Assembly: GCF_014764365.1 (NCBI RefSeq)
Contig: NZ_CP061718.1
Span: 2,310,501 to 2,374,500 of the forward strand
Direction: 5' to 3'
DNA from: Roseococcus microcysteis
GTDB lineage: Bacteria; Pseudomonadota; Alphaproteobacteria; Acetobacterales; Acetobacteraceae
DNA: 64,000 nucleotides
Shown: piece after piece, positions 7,732 through 15,916 of the stretch
Layout: the number at the start of each line of letters is the position of its first letter
Position numbering within the stretch: the stretch's first letter is position 1
Notes under the pieces: model-generated
Told to the model about the DNA's origin: nothing
Databases searched by the model: none
What the model saw: the letters and a program-made list of their open reading frames with translations, nothing else
Made by a program: the position numbers and the translations under genes

Positions 7732-9573
7732 TCACGGCACCCGCCGCTTCGTCACCCCCACCGACAGCGCCGCCGCGGCCAGATCGAACGTCGCGCCCGA
7801 GATGTTCCGCGCCATCACACGCACCGTATTGTTCGACCAGACCGCCGCATCGAGCTCGATGAAGCGTGTCGACGACACCAGCGACGCCGATGCCAGATCG
7901 CCGGCCCGTGCCCCGTTCACCGTGACATCGAGCAGCGCCGTTGCCCCCGGCGCCAGGCTGGGCAAATCCCAGGACACCTCCGCCGCGAACTCCCGCCGCC
8001 CGGAGCCGAACAGCGCCCCCGTCAATAGCGGCGTGCCGTTGAGCACAGCGGGCGCGGCCTCCGGCAGTCCGTAGAGCCGGAGCGATTGCAGGTCGATCGG
8101 ACCGTCGAAGCCGATCACCCCCACCTGCGCATAGGCGACGGCTGCGCCAACGCGGATCGTCTGCCGCCGATTGAAGTTCGCATCATCCATCGGCGCGCCG
8201 GCGTTCCACCCTTTGGCCGGCCCGTTCCACTGCATGGTGGTGATCGAGGCCAGCACGTCACCGGCGATGTCCTCGCGAACATTCCCCGCCCCATCGAACA
8301 CGCGCACGAACAACCGCCCGCCCGAAGCGCCGCTCGTCAGCCAATGTGCCAGCGCGAACTCCTTCGCCTGGGAGGTGTCGAGCAGCCACCCCAGCCCGCG
8401 GTTCGCCGCCAGCGTTACTGCGCGATCGGTCGGCGTGACGTCCGCCAGCCCGTTGAAGCAGAAATCCGCCATGAAGGTCGCGGTGGTGGTGGAGGTGGCG
8501 ATAGTGATCAGCCCCTCGACGCCCACCTCGGTCGCCGACTGGCGGAACGCCGCGGCGCGCGTGTTCGGCACCCCCGCGAGAAAGCGCTGGAACCGCGACG
8601 CCGGGGCGCGGTGGCGGTTGATCACCGCATTGCCGCAGCGGTTCGCTGTCGCCGTGTAATCGATACTGACCAGGTAGGTGTTGGTCCAGGCGATGTCGTA
8701 TTCGCAGTCCTGCGCACCGGCGGTGTGCCGTGCGGCCAGGGGCGAGCAAGCTTCCATGCGCATGTTCCGCGCGATGATGGCAGAGCCCGAGGTCTGATTG
8801 AGGAAGGGGATGGCGATATTGCTGCCGGCCTGGCGCAGCTCGAAGTTCGGCGCGTCAAAGACGTGGCGGTTGTGGTTGGTGTAGGCGCCCGCCTCATTGC
8901 CGAGCCGGATCCCGAAGCGGTCCTGTGCCGCGTTCACCCCCGTCGCGTGCGCAAAGTGGCCGCCATAGTAGCGCACGGAGGTGTTCCAGGCCGTGGCGGT
9001 GGCGCACCAGATGTCGAGGCCGATGCGGTTGTTGACGATGCGCCCCAGCGTGAAGGTGCTGTCCTCCACGCCGCGCCCATCGCCCAGCGTGCGCATGCCA
9101 ATCGTGAAGCCTTCCACCCGGCGCAGCTCGATCTGTGAGGCATCGACGTTGCGCACGGTGATGCCGATATCGGCCTCGGAGGACCAGTCGGACTGCGTCT
9201 GCCGGATGACGTTCAGCCCGCTGTAGAGTTTTTCGGCATTGCGGATGGTCCCGCCATCGCCCAGCACTAGCACGGAGGTGGGCGCGGTGCCGGTGTAGCG
9301 GATGGTGCCCTGCATGATTAGCCCGCGCGCCCCGCCCGGCAGCGTCACGGTGCCGGAGACGTTCCAGGTGCCGGGCGGGATCATCGCGAACTTCTGGTCC
9401 GCCCCGGCGCGATCGAAGGCGGCCTGGATGGCGGTGCGATCATCGGCCACGCCATCGCCCAGCCCGCCGAAGTCGTTCGGCAGCACCGCCTCGCGGTCGC
9501 GCAGGTACTTCGCGAAGTCGCTCTTGTTGAGATTGGCGTTGAGGACCAGCAGGTCGTCGATGCGTGCCGGCAT
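7732..9573 (-). CDS. Phage tailspike / tail fibre with pectate-lyase-like beta-helix
   Basis: The product is 613 aa and the last gene of the late operon. An N-terminal stretch of about 30 residues (RIDDLLVLNANLNKSDFAKYLRD, in two parts) is a likely particle-binding region. It is followed by DFGGLGDGVADDRTAIQAAFD at about residues 35-56, the entry motif of the pectate-lyase/rhamnogalacturonase superhelix used in receptor-binding tailspikes. Many short repeated beta-rich turns continue to about residue 330. The C-terminus (about 420-613) is a separate beta-rich domain. The protein probably recognises or degrades surface polysaccharide. A decayed copy of its last 23 codons lies at 4832-4910. Confidence 0.75.
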   Translation of the reverse strand: MPARIDDLLVLNANLNKSDFAKYLRDREAVLPNDFGGLGDGVADDRTAIQAAFDRAGADQKFAMIPPGTWNVSGTVTLPGGARGLIMQGTIRYTGTAPTSVLVLGDGGTIRNAEKLYSGLNVIRQTQSDWSSEADIGITVRNVDASQIELRRVEGFTIGMRTLGDGRGVEDSTFTLGRIVNNRIGLDIWCATATAWNTSVRYYGGHFAHATGVNAAQDRFGIRLGNEAGAYTNHNRHVFDAPNFELRQAGSNIAIPFLNQTSGSAIIARNMRMEACSPLAARHTAGAQDCEYDIAWTNTYLVSIDYTATANRCGNAVINRHRAPASRFQRFLAGVPNTRAAAFRQSATEVGVEGLITIATSTTTATFMADFCFNGLADVTPTDRAVTLAANRGLGWLLDTSQAKEFALAHWLTSGASGGRLFVRVFDGAGNVREDIAGDVLASITTMQWNGPAKGWNAGAPMDDANFNRRQTIRVGAAVAYAQVGVIGFDGPIDLQSLRLYGLPEAAPAVLNGTPLLTGALFGSGRREFAAEVSWDLPSLAPGATALLDVTVNGARAGDLASASLVSSTRFIELDAAVWSNNTVRVMARNISGATFDLAAAALSVGVTKRRVP

Positions 9574-9589
9574 TTTCCCGGATCTCCGA

Positions 9590-11575
9590 TCAGAGGGCTG
9601 TGGCGGTGACCGGACCGGCGAAGGCGGAGACGTTGCCCTCGGCCGAGACGCTGCGCAGCCAGTACCAGCGGGTCTGGCCCGCGGTGAGGCCGGTGCGGTC
9701 CCAGGGCAACGCTATGGGCTCGCTGGCCAGCTTGGTCGCGGCGGCGAGGCTGGCGCTGTCCGCCTCGAACACCTGCAGCCGCACCGCGCCGATGGGGACG
9801 CCGCCCGAGAGACGCACGCCACCGGTGATGCCGAGTGCGGCCGGCGCTGTCACGGCGCCTGGGACCGCCGCCTCGCGCCAGCCCGACACGGCGCCACTGC
9901 GCGCCACGGCGCGCGCCCGAACGGCGGTGGGCTCCGTGGTGGGGACCGAGGCCGCCGTGGCGCCCAGCGCCCCGCCATAGCCCTGCCAGACGGCCACCGA
10001 GGCCGGCATGAACTCGAGCTCGTAGCCGGCGAGATAGGCCGAGCCCACGGCGGACCAGGACACCCCCAGCGCCCCGGAGGCGGCGGTGACGGGCGTCGCC
10101 ACGGCGATGGCGGCCGGGGCGGCGATCACGCCCGGGTTGGGCAGCACCACGGAGGGGCTGTCGCCGGCGGCGCGCTCGTCCACCGCCGGGCTCCAATTCC
10201 AGACGGCGGGGTCCTCCTCGGACAGCGCCAGGTCCACCCCGCCAGCCGGCGACAGTCGCCAGCCGGTCACCCGCGCCGGGAAGGCCCCGACCCGGTCGAG
10301 CGCCACCGTCACCCCATCCCAGGGCCGCAGCCGCAGCGCCAACAGGTTCGCCGGAAACGCCACCTCGCGCTGGCGCCGGACCCGCTCCAGCTCGGCTTTC
10401 ATCAGCCGCTGGACGGTGGCCACCGAGGTGGTGAGCGGGAACTCCATGTCCCGGTAGATTTGCTCCCCGCCATCCTCGGCCACGTAGTTGGCGGCCAGCA
10501 GCGGCGGGGCGTCGGTGGGCTGCCAGTTTTTCGCGGGGTCGACGTAGACCGCCCGCACCCCGTTGAAGAGGTCCCGCCGCGGCCGGCTGCCCTGGATGGT
10601 CACGTCGCCGCGCAGGTCGTCCGAGGTGAGCGTCGCCGAGGGCAGCGCCGGCCCACCCGCATGGATAAAGAACCGCCCGCCCGAGACGACCATGGCGCCG
10701 GCCATGGCGGCGACCAGCTTGCGGGTGATGGCAATCTTGCCCTCGCCGAGCGAGACGCGCCCGTTCACGGTGTAGCGCCGCTCATGCAGGCCGGCGCGGG
10801 TGCCGATCAGCTCGTCGCAGATGTTGGCCGCGGCCATCAGCGCCGGGATGTCGATGTCATCCCAGGCGGCTTTCCAGCCAAAGGGCGCGGTGAGGTACCA
10901 GGCGAGGCAGAGTGCGGGATTGTCGGACCAGCCCACGGCACCGGTGCGCGGGTCGAGGATGGTGTCGGCGCCCTCGACCAGGGCGGCGATGTTGGGCGGG
11001 CCGGCGGGAAAGGCCTCGGCGGTGATTTTCAGGCGCAGCGCGACATAGGCCCGGCCGCGGCCGCGGTGCTCGGCCGTCCACTTGCCGCCGGTCTCGGCGA
11101 TGAGGTTGGCATCGGCCGCCTGGTCCGTCGCGCCGAGATGGCGATCGATCCTGACCAGCCCGGCAAACTTCGGATCCGTGGCGAGGGTGTCGCCCAGCCA
11201 GACATCGCCGATGCCACGGACGCGGTGCGCGGCCAGCACCACCACCGAATAGAACCAGCCATCGGCGCGCCCCTCGTCGTCGGGTGCCGAGTGGATGAAG
11301 ACAATGGGCCCGCCCACCTTGCAGCGGCCAAAGACGATCTGGTGCTCGGTGATGGGCTGGCGAAAGGACTGCGTGCGGCCGGCTCCCGGCGCGGTCGGAT
11401 CGTCGCCAGGCCGTGTCGGGGCGGTGGGGCGCTTGGTGGGAAAGACCGAGGCGCCGATGGAGGAGACGACGAAGGCTGCCCCGGCGCCAACCAGCGCGCC
11501 GAGCAGGCCGCCACCGAGGGCCGCGGAGGCCACGCCGCCGGCCACGACGGCGATGAGGGGGATGGCAGCGGGCAT
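9590..11575 (-). CDS. Phage tail tip / host-specificity protein (lambda J-like)
   Basis: The product is 661 aa. It opens with a hydrophobic, glycine-rich stretch (residues 1-40: IPLIAVVAGGVASAALGGGLLGALVGAG). It then shows the block FRQPITEHQIVFGRCKVGGPIVFIHS, as in J-like central tip proteins, and a long beta-rich region. The C-terminal third (about 450-661) has repeats resembling fibronectin-type modules (VGSAYLAGYELEF, PTTEPTAVRARAVARSG). It overlaps no gene but sits 16 bp from the tailspike and abuts the DUF6950 gene. Its place between tail assembly genes and tailspike fits a baseplate/tip role. The C-terminus may determine host range. Confidence 0.65.
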   Translation of the reverse strand: MPAAIPLIAVVAGGVASAALGGGLLGALVGAGAAFVVSSIGASVFPTKRPTAPTRPGDDPTAPGAGRTQSFRQPITEHQIVFGRCKVGGPIVFIHSAPDDEGRADGWFYSVVVLAAHRVRGIGDVWLGDTLATDPKFAGLVRIDRHLGATDQAADANLIAETGGKWTAEHRGRGRAYVALRLKITAEAFPAGPPNIAALVEGADTILDPRTGAVGWSDNPALCLAWYLTAPFGWKAAWDDIDIPALMAAANICDELIGTRAGLHERRYTVNGRVSLGEGKIAITRKLVAAMAGAMVVSGGRFFIHAGGPALPSATLTSDDLRGDVTIQGSRPRRDLFNGVRAVYVDPAKNWQPTDAPPLLAANYVAEDGGEQIYRDMEFPLTTSVATVQRLMKAELERVRRQREVAFPANLLALRLRPWDGVTVALDRVGAFPARVTGWRLSPAGGVDLALSEEDPAVWNWSPAVDERAAGDSPSVVLPNPGVIAAPAAIAVATPVTAASGALGVSWSAVGSAYLAGYELEFMPASVAVWQGYGGALGATAASVPTTEPTAVRARAVARSGAVSGWREAAVPGAVTAPAALGITGGVRLSGGVPIGAVRLQVFEADSASLAAATKLASEPIALPWDRTGLTAGQTRWYWLRSVSAEGNVSAFAGPVTATAL

Positions 11576-11926
11576 TCAGCCAATCCTCCAGGCGGTGGTG
11601 CAGTCGGTGATTGGGAGGCGGGTGAGGCCGCGCGGCCCGATGAAGGCGGCGCGGCCCCCGTCGACGACGATGCCGAGCCGATCGGGATCAGGGGCGAGTA
11701 CGACGTCGCCCATGCGGGTAAAGGCGGGCGGGATGCGGGGAAAGCCCGCGCTGTCGGCCGAGGCAGGGAGATCCGGCAGCACGCGGACGCGGGGCCGAGT
11801 GCCGCTCACCGCCTCCACCGCCGCCAGCGCGAACAGGGCACAATTCCAATGGCGCGGATGGAAGGCGCGCGTCTCCGCGGCCGACAGCAGGGCTGCCAGC
11901 CGCGTCGCCCAGTCGGGATGGCGCAT
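11576..11926 (-). CDS. DUF6950-like tail protein
   Basis: The 116-aa product starts MRHPDWATRLAALLSAAE and contains HWNCALFALAAVEAVSG (residues 26-42), with a Trp-Asn-Cys-Ala context. This resembles the DUF6950 family, and its NlpC/P60-like cysteine position is typical of the small gene found just before the tail-tip gene in many siphophages. Such proteins are often compared with lambda gpK, which helps the tail pass the cell wall. Whether this one is enzymatic is uncertain because the later His is not obvious. It overlaps the end of no gene but is separated by 17 bp from its upstream neighbour. Confidence 0.5.
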   Translation of the reverse strand: MRHPDWATRLAALLSAAETRAFHPRHWNCALFALAAVEAVSGTRPRVRVLPDLPASADSAGFPRIPPAFTRMGDVVLAPDPDRLGIVVDGGRAAFIGPRGLTRLPITDCTTAWRIG

Positions 11927-11943
11927 GGGTGCCCGCCTCGAGC

Positions 11944-12510
11944 TTACCGCGCCGGCAGCCGGATCTCGGCCTCCTGCAGCGCCGGCACGTATTCGAAGAA
12001 CCGGTCGCCGGGGTATTCGGCCTGTTGGTCGGCATCGGTGTAGCGCCGCACCTCCGCCCGCTCGAGGTCGACCAACCGGCTTTCGCAGGTGAGGGTCACG
12101 CGCGGCTCGGTGCCGTCCGTCACCTGCATGGTGTCCATCAGCCCGGCCCACAGCGGAAAGGGGTCGGCGATAAAGGCGCCCTCGGCATCGAGCAGCGCGC
12201 CCCACAGCCGCGCCGGCCGCAGGCGAAAGCTGCGTTCGGCGAGCGCGATGTCCACCACCTCCTGCGGCACCGGAGAGAGCGCGAGGGACAGGCGGACGGC
12301 GCGCAGTTCCACCGTCTCCTCGATCTCGCCCACGGCGCCGATCGCGCCCACGCCCTCAAAGACCTTGCCGGCCCAGTGCAGCAGGCCGAGCCCCGTCCAG
12401 GCGCGAAAGGCGCCGGAGGCGAAGTCGAGCTCCACCATCACCACCGGCGCGGCGACGGGCGCCGTGGCGGAGGCGGCGGCATGGGCCGAAAGGCGGGGCG
12501 TGCCGGACAT
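11944..12510 (-). CDS. Phage tail-associated protein, family unnamed
   Basis: The product is 188 aa. After an Ala-rich start it has VVMVELDFASGAFRAWTGLG (about 23-42). A well-conserved-looking C-terminal half includes VTLTCESRLVDLERAEVRRYTDADQQAEYPGDRFFEYVPALQEAEI (shown here only as a landmark split: RLVDLERAEVRRYTDADQ, then PGDRFFEYVPALQE). Proteins with this ending occur between tape measure and tip genes of alphaproteobacterial siphophages and presumably belong to the tail tip. No enzymatic motif is seen. The start codon overlaps the stop of the next upstream gene, so the two are likely translationally coupled. Confidence 0.5.
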   Translation of the reverse strand: MSGTPRLSAHAAASATAPVAAPVVMVELDFASGAFRAWTGLGLLHWAGKVFEGVGAIGAVGEIEETVELRAVRLSLALSPVPQEVVDIALAERSFRLRPARLWGALLDAEGAFIADPFPLWAGLMDTMQVTDGTEPRVTLTCESRLVDLERAEVRRYTDADQQAEYPGDRFFEYVPALQEAEIRLPAR

Positions 12511-13196
12511 CAGAGTGCTTCCTCCATCCGCACGGTGATCGCCGTGAACCGCCCCGACCGTGTCGGATTGGCTGCCTCGTCATCGGAGATCAGCCGCATC
12601 GGCACGCTGGGTTTGGTCAGCACCAGCGGCGTGCTGACCAGCATCGCCTCGCGCAGCGGCGGCGCGATCGGAATGGTGGCCGTGCCCGCACCCGAGGCCA
12701 CCACCGTCTCGGTCGCCATGTAGAGCCGCCCGCCGAGGCCGATGTGGTCCCCGGCCCCCACCGCCACCGTGCCGGGCCACCAGCCTGCGGTGGTGATGCT
12801 GAGCGCACCCCGGGGCGCGCCCGCGGCCAGCGCAGGATTGCCCGAGCCCACCACCAGCCCCGTCCCATCCGTGAAGATCGTCGCGTCCGAGAAGCTGTAG
12901 GGCCCGCTCGGCACATCCCCCTGGCTGCGCGGATCCCCGGTAGGAAACTCCCGCCGCCAATCCCACACCCGGACGGTGTTCACCGAGCCGGCCAGTGCCG
13001 CCAACAGTCCCTCCAGCAGCCCGGCCTTGGCCGGGTTCAGCGGCTCGAAGCTCGCCTCGGCCACCCAGCGCGCCCCCTCGCGCCGCATCACCTGGGTGGC
13101 GCGGGTCACCGGCGAGACAAAGCGCAGCGTGTTGTGCTGCAGGTAGAAGACCAAGCGTGAGGGGCGCAGCAGCTCCGGCCAGGCATATTCCACCAT
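12510..13196 (-). CDS. Phage tail tip / distal tail-like protein
   Basis: The product is 228 aa and lies directly downstream of the tape measure gene. It begins MVEYAWPELLRPSRLVFYLQ and carries VSPVTRATQVMRREGARWVA, a pattern seen in beta-rich tail proteins that follow the tape measure. The C-terminus has further beta-strand rich sequence (GDHIGLGGRLYMATETVV). No named family is claimed. By position it corresponds to the distal tail or hub proteins that connect the tube with the tip. It is spaced 5 bp from the tape measure gene and overlaps the following gene by one base. Confidence 0.5.
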   Translation of the reverse strand: MVEYAWPELLRPSRLVFYLQHNTLRFVSPVTRATQVMRREGARWVAEASFEPLNPAKAGLLEGLLAALAGSVNTVRVWDWRREFPTGDPRSQGDVPSGPYSFSDATIFTDGTGLVVGSGNPALAAGAPRGALSITTAGWWPGTVAVGAGDHIGLGGRLYMATETVVASGAGTATIPIAPPLREAMLVSTPLVLTKPSVPMRLISDDEAANPTRSGRFTAITVRMEEAL

Positions 13197-13201
13197 CGCT
13201 G

Positions 13202-15340
13202 CTACCCCCGCACCGTCTCATAGGCCGCGCCGCCGCGGCGCACCGCGTCCAGCGTCATCACCGAGGCCTGCCGCGCGATCTGGCCGGCCAGCAGACGCAG
13301 CCGCGCCTCGACGCCGGCGTCCGCCCCGCGCGCGTCGATGCTGATGGTCTGGTGGATCACGGGACCGCTGCCGGGAGCCGTGCCATTGGGCAGCACCGTG
13401 CCGCTGCGGCTCGGCACGAACCATTCCGGCCCGCGCTCGCCCACGATGTAGGGCTGCCCCGCCGAGACCGGCCCACCCTCCGCCCGGAACAGGCCTGAGA
13501 AGAGATTCCCGAAGGAAAAGCCCGACAGCGCGGTGGTGACCGCATTGCCCAGCGGCTCGGTGATGGTGCGCCGGGCGATGACGCGGGCAATGTCCTGCAG
13601 CAGCCCCTGCATCACCTTGGACAGCTTCTCGCCCTTGATGATCGCGTCCTCGAAGGCGCTGCTGAAGGTCAGGCCGAGATCGCGCGCGGTGCTGCTGGTG
13701 CGCTCGGTCGCGGCCTGCACGCGCTGCTGGCCGCGCTCCAGCTCCTCCAGCGCGGCATTGGCCTCGCGCGAGATGGTCTCGTCCGGCACCGCGCGGCCGG
13801 CCCGCTCCGCCCGCTCCACCAGCCGGCCCAGCGTCTCCAGGCGGCGCTGGTACTTCTCATACGCGGTCTCGTTGTTCTGGATGAGCCGCTCGCGCTCACG
13901 GATCAGGTCGTTGATCTCGCGCTCCGCCTCGCGGTCGGGCCGCGGGATCGTGGCCACGCGCCGGGTGGTGCCCTCGATGCGTTGCAGCGCCTGGTCACGC
14001 TCGCGCAGGGCCAGGGTTTCGAGGCGGGTGCGATCGGCGGCGGTCAGCCCGCCGGCGGCCTCGGCCTCGCGCAGGCGGCGGACCCGCTCCTCATAGGCGC
14101 TGTTGATCCGGAACCGGTCGTCCAGCTGCTTGCGGAACTCCTCGGCCTCGGCGGTAGCACGGCGGCGGCGGGCATCCGCGGCCTGGGCAGCGGCGCCCTC
14201 CTGCTCTGTGCGCTGCCGCTCGCCGGCGGCCTGCTCGCCGCGGGTGATCTCCTCCGACAGCTCGGCATACTGCCGGCGCAGCTCCTCCAGCCGGGCGGCG
14301 CGGTCCACGCCGGCCTGCTGCTGGGCCGTGCCGACCAGCCCACCGCGAATACTGCCGCGGCGCGGCTGGGCGCGCAGGCTGTCGCGGCCGTCATTCTCCG
14401 CCTCCATGCGGGCGATGGCCGCGCGCAGTTCCTCCGCCTGGCGGCGGCGGTCGGCATCCACCTCGCCGGGCAGGCCGAGCCCGGCGCCGCGGCGAATGCC
14501 GTCCAGCACGCGCGCGGCCCCGGCCAGCGCACGCGCCAGCCCGTTGGACAGGCCGATGGCCTGGTCGAGCTGGCCGAGAAAGGGGTCGGTGGCCGCCGTC
14601 AGCTGGCCAAAGGCGCGGCTGAGCGACAGAGGCGCGCGCTCGAACTCCGCGCCGAGGCGTTCGGTGGCGCGCAGCAGGGCGGGAAACACCCGCTCGGCGG
14701 TGAGCTGGCCCTCGGAGCCCAGCTTGCGCAGCTCACCGATGGACACGCCGAGCTCGCGCGACAGCCCCTCGGCCAGCAGCGGCATGGCCTCGAGGATGGC
14801 GCGCAGCTCATCGCCCTGCAGCACGCCCGAGGCCAGCGCCTGCGCCAGCTGGAGCGTGGCCGAGGAGATCTCCTGCGTGGACGCGCCGGAGACGATGGCC
14901 ACACGCTGCAGCCCGCCGACGAGGCGCACCACCTGGTCGGAGGTGGCGCCGATCTCGCGTGCGGCGATGGAAAAGCGCTGGAAGGCGGAGATGCTCTCGC
15001 CCACAGCCACGCCGGTGGAGAGGGCGTTGCGATACAGCGCCTCGTAGACCTCGCTGGCGCGTTCGATGGAGCCGGTGGCGTTTTGCAGGCGGGACAGGCC
15101 CTGGGTGAGGCTGTCCCCGGCCTGGACGAACGCGCGGGCGGCGGCGGCGAGGCCCGCGATCTGCAGACCGCGCACGGCGACGTCGAGCAGGTCGAGGGAG
15201 CGGGAGGCGCGCTCAGCGCCGCCCTTGATCTGGTCCAGCGAGCGTTGGCCGGTCTCGCCGACCTCGCGCAGCCCGGCCTTGACCCGGGCGGCGTCGTCGA
15301 GCGAGAGGCGCACCGAGACGCGGCGGGTGGCGTCGGCCAT
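13202..15340 (-). CDS. Tail tape measure protein
   Basis: The product is 712 aa. Residues about 75-235 form the tape-measure N-terminal domain: LQNATGSIERASEVYEALYR, GVAVGESISAFQRFSIAARE, GSEGQLTAERVFPALLRATE. Residues about 290-540 are charged, heptad-rich coiled coil (REREINDLIRERERLIQNN-like stretches). The C-terminal 120 residues turn hydrophobic and glycine rich and include VGERGPEWFVPSRSG, common at tape-measure ends. Tape measure length sets tail length; 712 residues would predict a tail of roughly 100 nm at 0.15 nm per residue. The BrnTA pair is transcribed divergently from just upstream of its start. Confidence 0.85.
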   Translation of the reverse strand: MADATRRVSVRLSLDDAARVKAGLREVGETGQRSLDQIKGGAERASRSLDLLDVAVRGLQIAGLAAAARAFVQAGDSLTQGLSRLQNATGSIERASEVYEALYRNALSTGVAVGESISAFQRFSIAAREIGATSDQVVRLVGGLQRVAIVSGASTQEISSATLQLAQALASGVLQGDELRAILEAMPLLAEGLSRELGVSIGELRKLGSEGQLTAERVFPALLRATERLGAEFERAPLSLSRAFGQLTAATDPFLGQLDQAIGLSNGLARALAGAARVLDGIRRGAGLGLPGEVDADRRRQAEELRAAIARMEAENDGRDSLRAQPRRGSIRGGLVGTAQQQAGVDRAARLEELRRQYAELSEEITRGEQAAGERQRTEQEGAAAQAADARRRRATAEAEEFRKQLDDRFRINSAYEERVRRLREAEAAGGLTAADRTRLETLALRERDQALQRIEGTTRRVATIPRPDREAEREINDLIRERERLIQNNETAYEKYQRRLETLGRLVERAERAGRAVPDETISREANAALEELERGQQRVQAATERTSSTARDLGLTFSSAFEDAIIKGEKLSKVMQGLLQDIARVIARRTITEPLGNAVTTALSGFSFGNLFSGLFRAEGGPVSAGQPYIVGERGPEWFVPSRSGTVLPNGTAPGSGPVIHQTISIDARGADAGVEARLRLLAGQIARQASVMTLDAVRRGGAAYETVRG

Positions 15341-15417
15341 GGATTACGCCTCCCTGCGGCAGAATATTTGTCGCTACGGATATTGCCCCGCGACATTTGC
15401 GGCACTACAGTAATTCG

Positions 15418-15696
15418 GTGCGGATCACCTTCGACCCGGCCAAGCGCGCCAGGACGCTGACCGAGCGAGGGCTGGACTTCGCCGATGCCGCGCATGTGTT
15501 CGCCGGGCTGCACGCGACGCTGCCCGATGGCCGACGCGACTATGGCGAGCTGCGATTTATCTCAGCCGGCTTTCTCGAAGGTCGGCTGGTGGTCCTGGTG
15601 TGGACGCCGCGGGGCAGTGCCCGGCGCGTCATTTCGATGAGGCACGCTCATGCCGACGAAGAAGCCCGCTGGCGCCAGCACCTGGGTGGACCCTGA
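15418..15696 (+). CDS. brnT: BrnT family toxin
   Basis: The product is about 92 aa. The sequence VRITFDPAKRARTLTERGLDF, with ADAAHVFAG, YGELRFISAGFLEGRLVVLVW and RRVISMRHA, is the full BrnT pattern: a RelE-like fold ribonuclease that degrades RNA. Family genes usually begin at the M/V-R-I-T-F position, so GTG 15418 is preferred; a TTG at 15397 would add seven residues. It lies on the plus strand between two minus-strand tail genes. It is followed by brnA with a 47-bp overlap. Such modules stabilise mobile elements or limit phage growth. BrnA normally represses the shared promoter. Confidence 0.85.
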   Translation: MRITFDPAKRARTLTERGLDFADAAHVFAGLHATLPDGRRDYGELRFISAGFLEGRLVVLVWTPRGSARRVISMRHAHADEEARWRQHLGGP

Positions 15697-15916
15697 TGAT
15701 GCGCCGCCCCTGACGGAGGAGTTTTTCGCGCGGGCGGAGGTTCGCGAGGGTACGAAGCTTGTCCGTCGCGGCCGGCCACGGCTGCCCGACGCCAAGCGCC
15801 AGGTGACGATCCGGCTGGATCCGGAGCTGCTGGACCGACTGCGGGCCACGGGACCTGGGTGGCAAACCCGCCTGAACGAAGCGGTGCGGGAGTGGCTCAA
15901 GAAGCATTCGGCGTGA
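15650..15916 (+). CDS. brnA: BrnA family antitoxin
   Basis: The product is 88 aa. A flexible N-terminus (ASTWVDPDDAPPLTEEFFARA) is the toxin-binding part. RQVTIRLDPELLDRLRATGPGWQTRLNEAVREWL, read as a ribbon (QVTIRLD) plus two helices, is the ribbon-helix-helix DNA-binding domain. The gene overlaps the end of brnT, in the normal toxin-first order of this family. BrnA neutralises BrnT and represses the operon. A near-palindrome of TTTGTCGC and GCGACATT sits at about 15367-15398 in front of brnT and could be the operator. The gene's last 20 bases overlap the end of the opposing frameshifted tail gene. Confidence 0.85.
   Translation: MPTKKPAGASTWVDPDDAPPLTEEFFARAEVREGTKLVRRGRPRLPDAKRQVTIRLDPELLDRLRATGPGWQTRLNEAVREWLKKHSA

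Noticed and set aside
9302-12043. A 913-codon open frame on the plus strand across the tail genes.
   Set aside because: It is antisense to three well-supported minus-strand tail genes and rich in Arg/Gly/His with no domain. Long open antisense frames are expected at this GC content.
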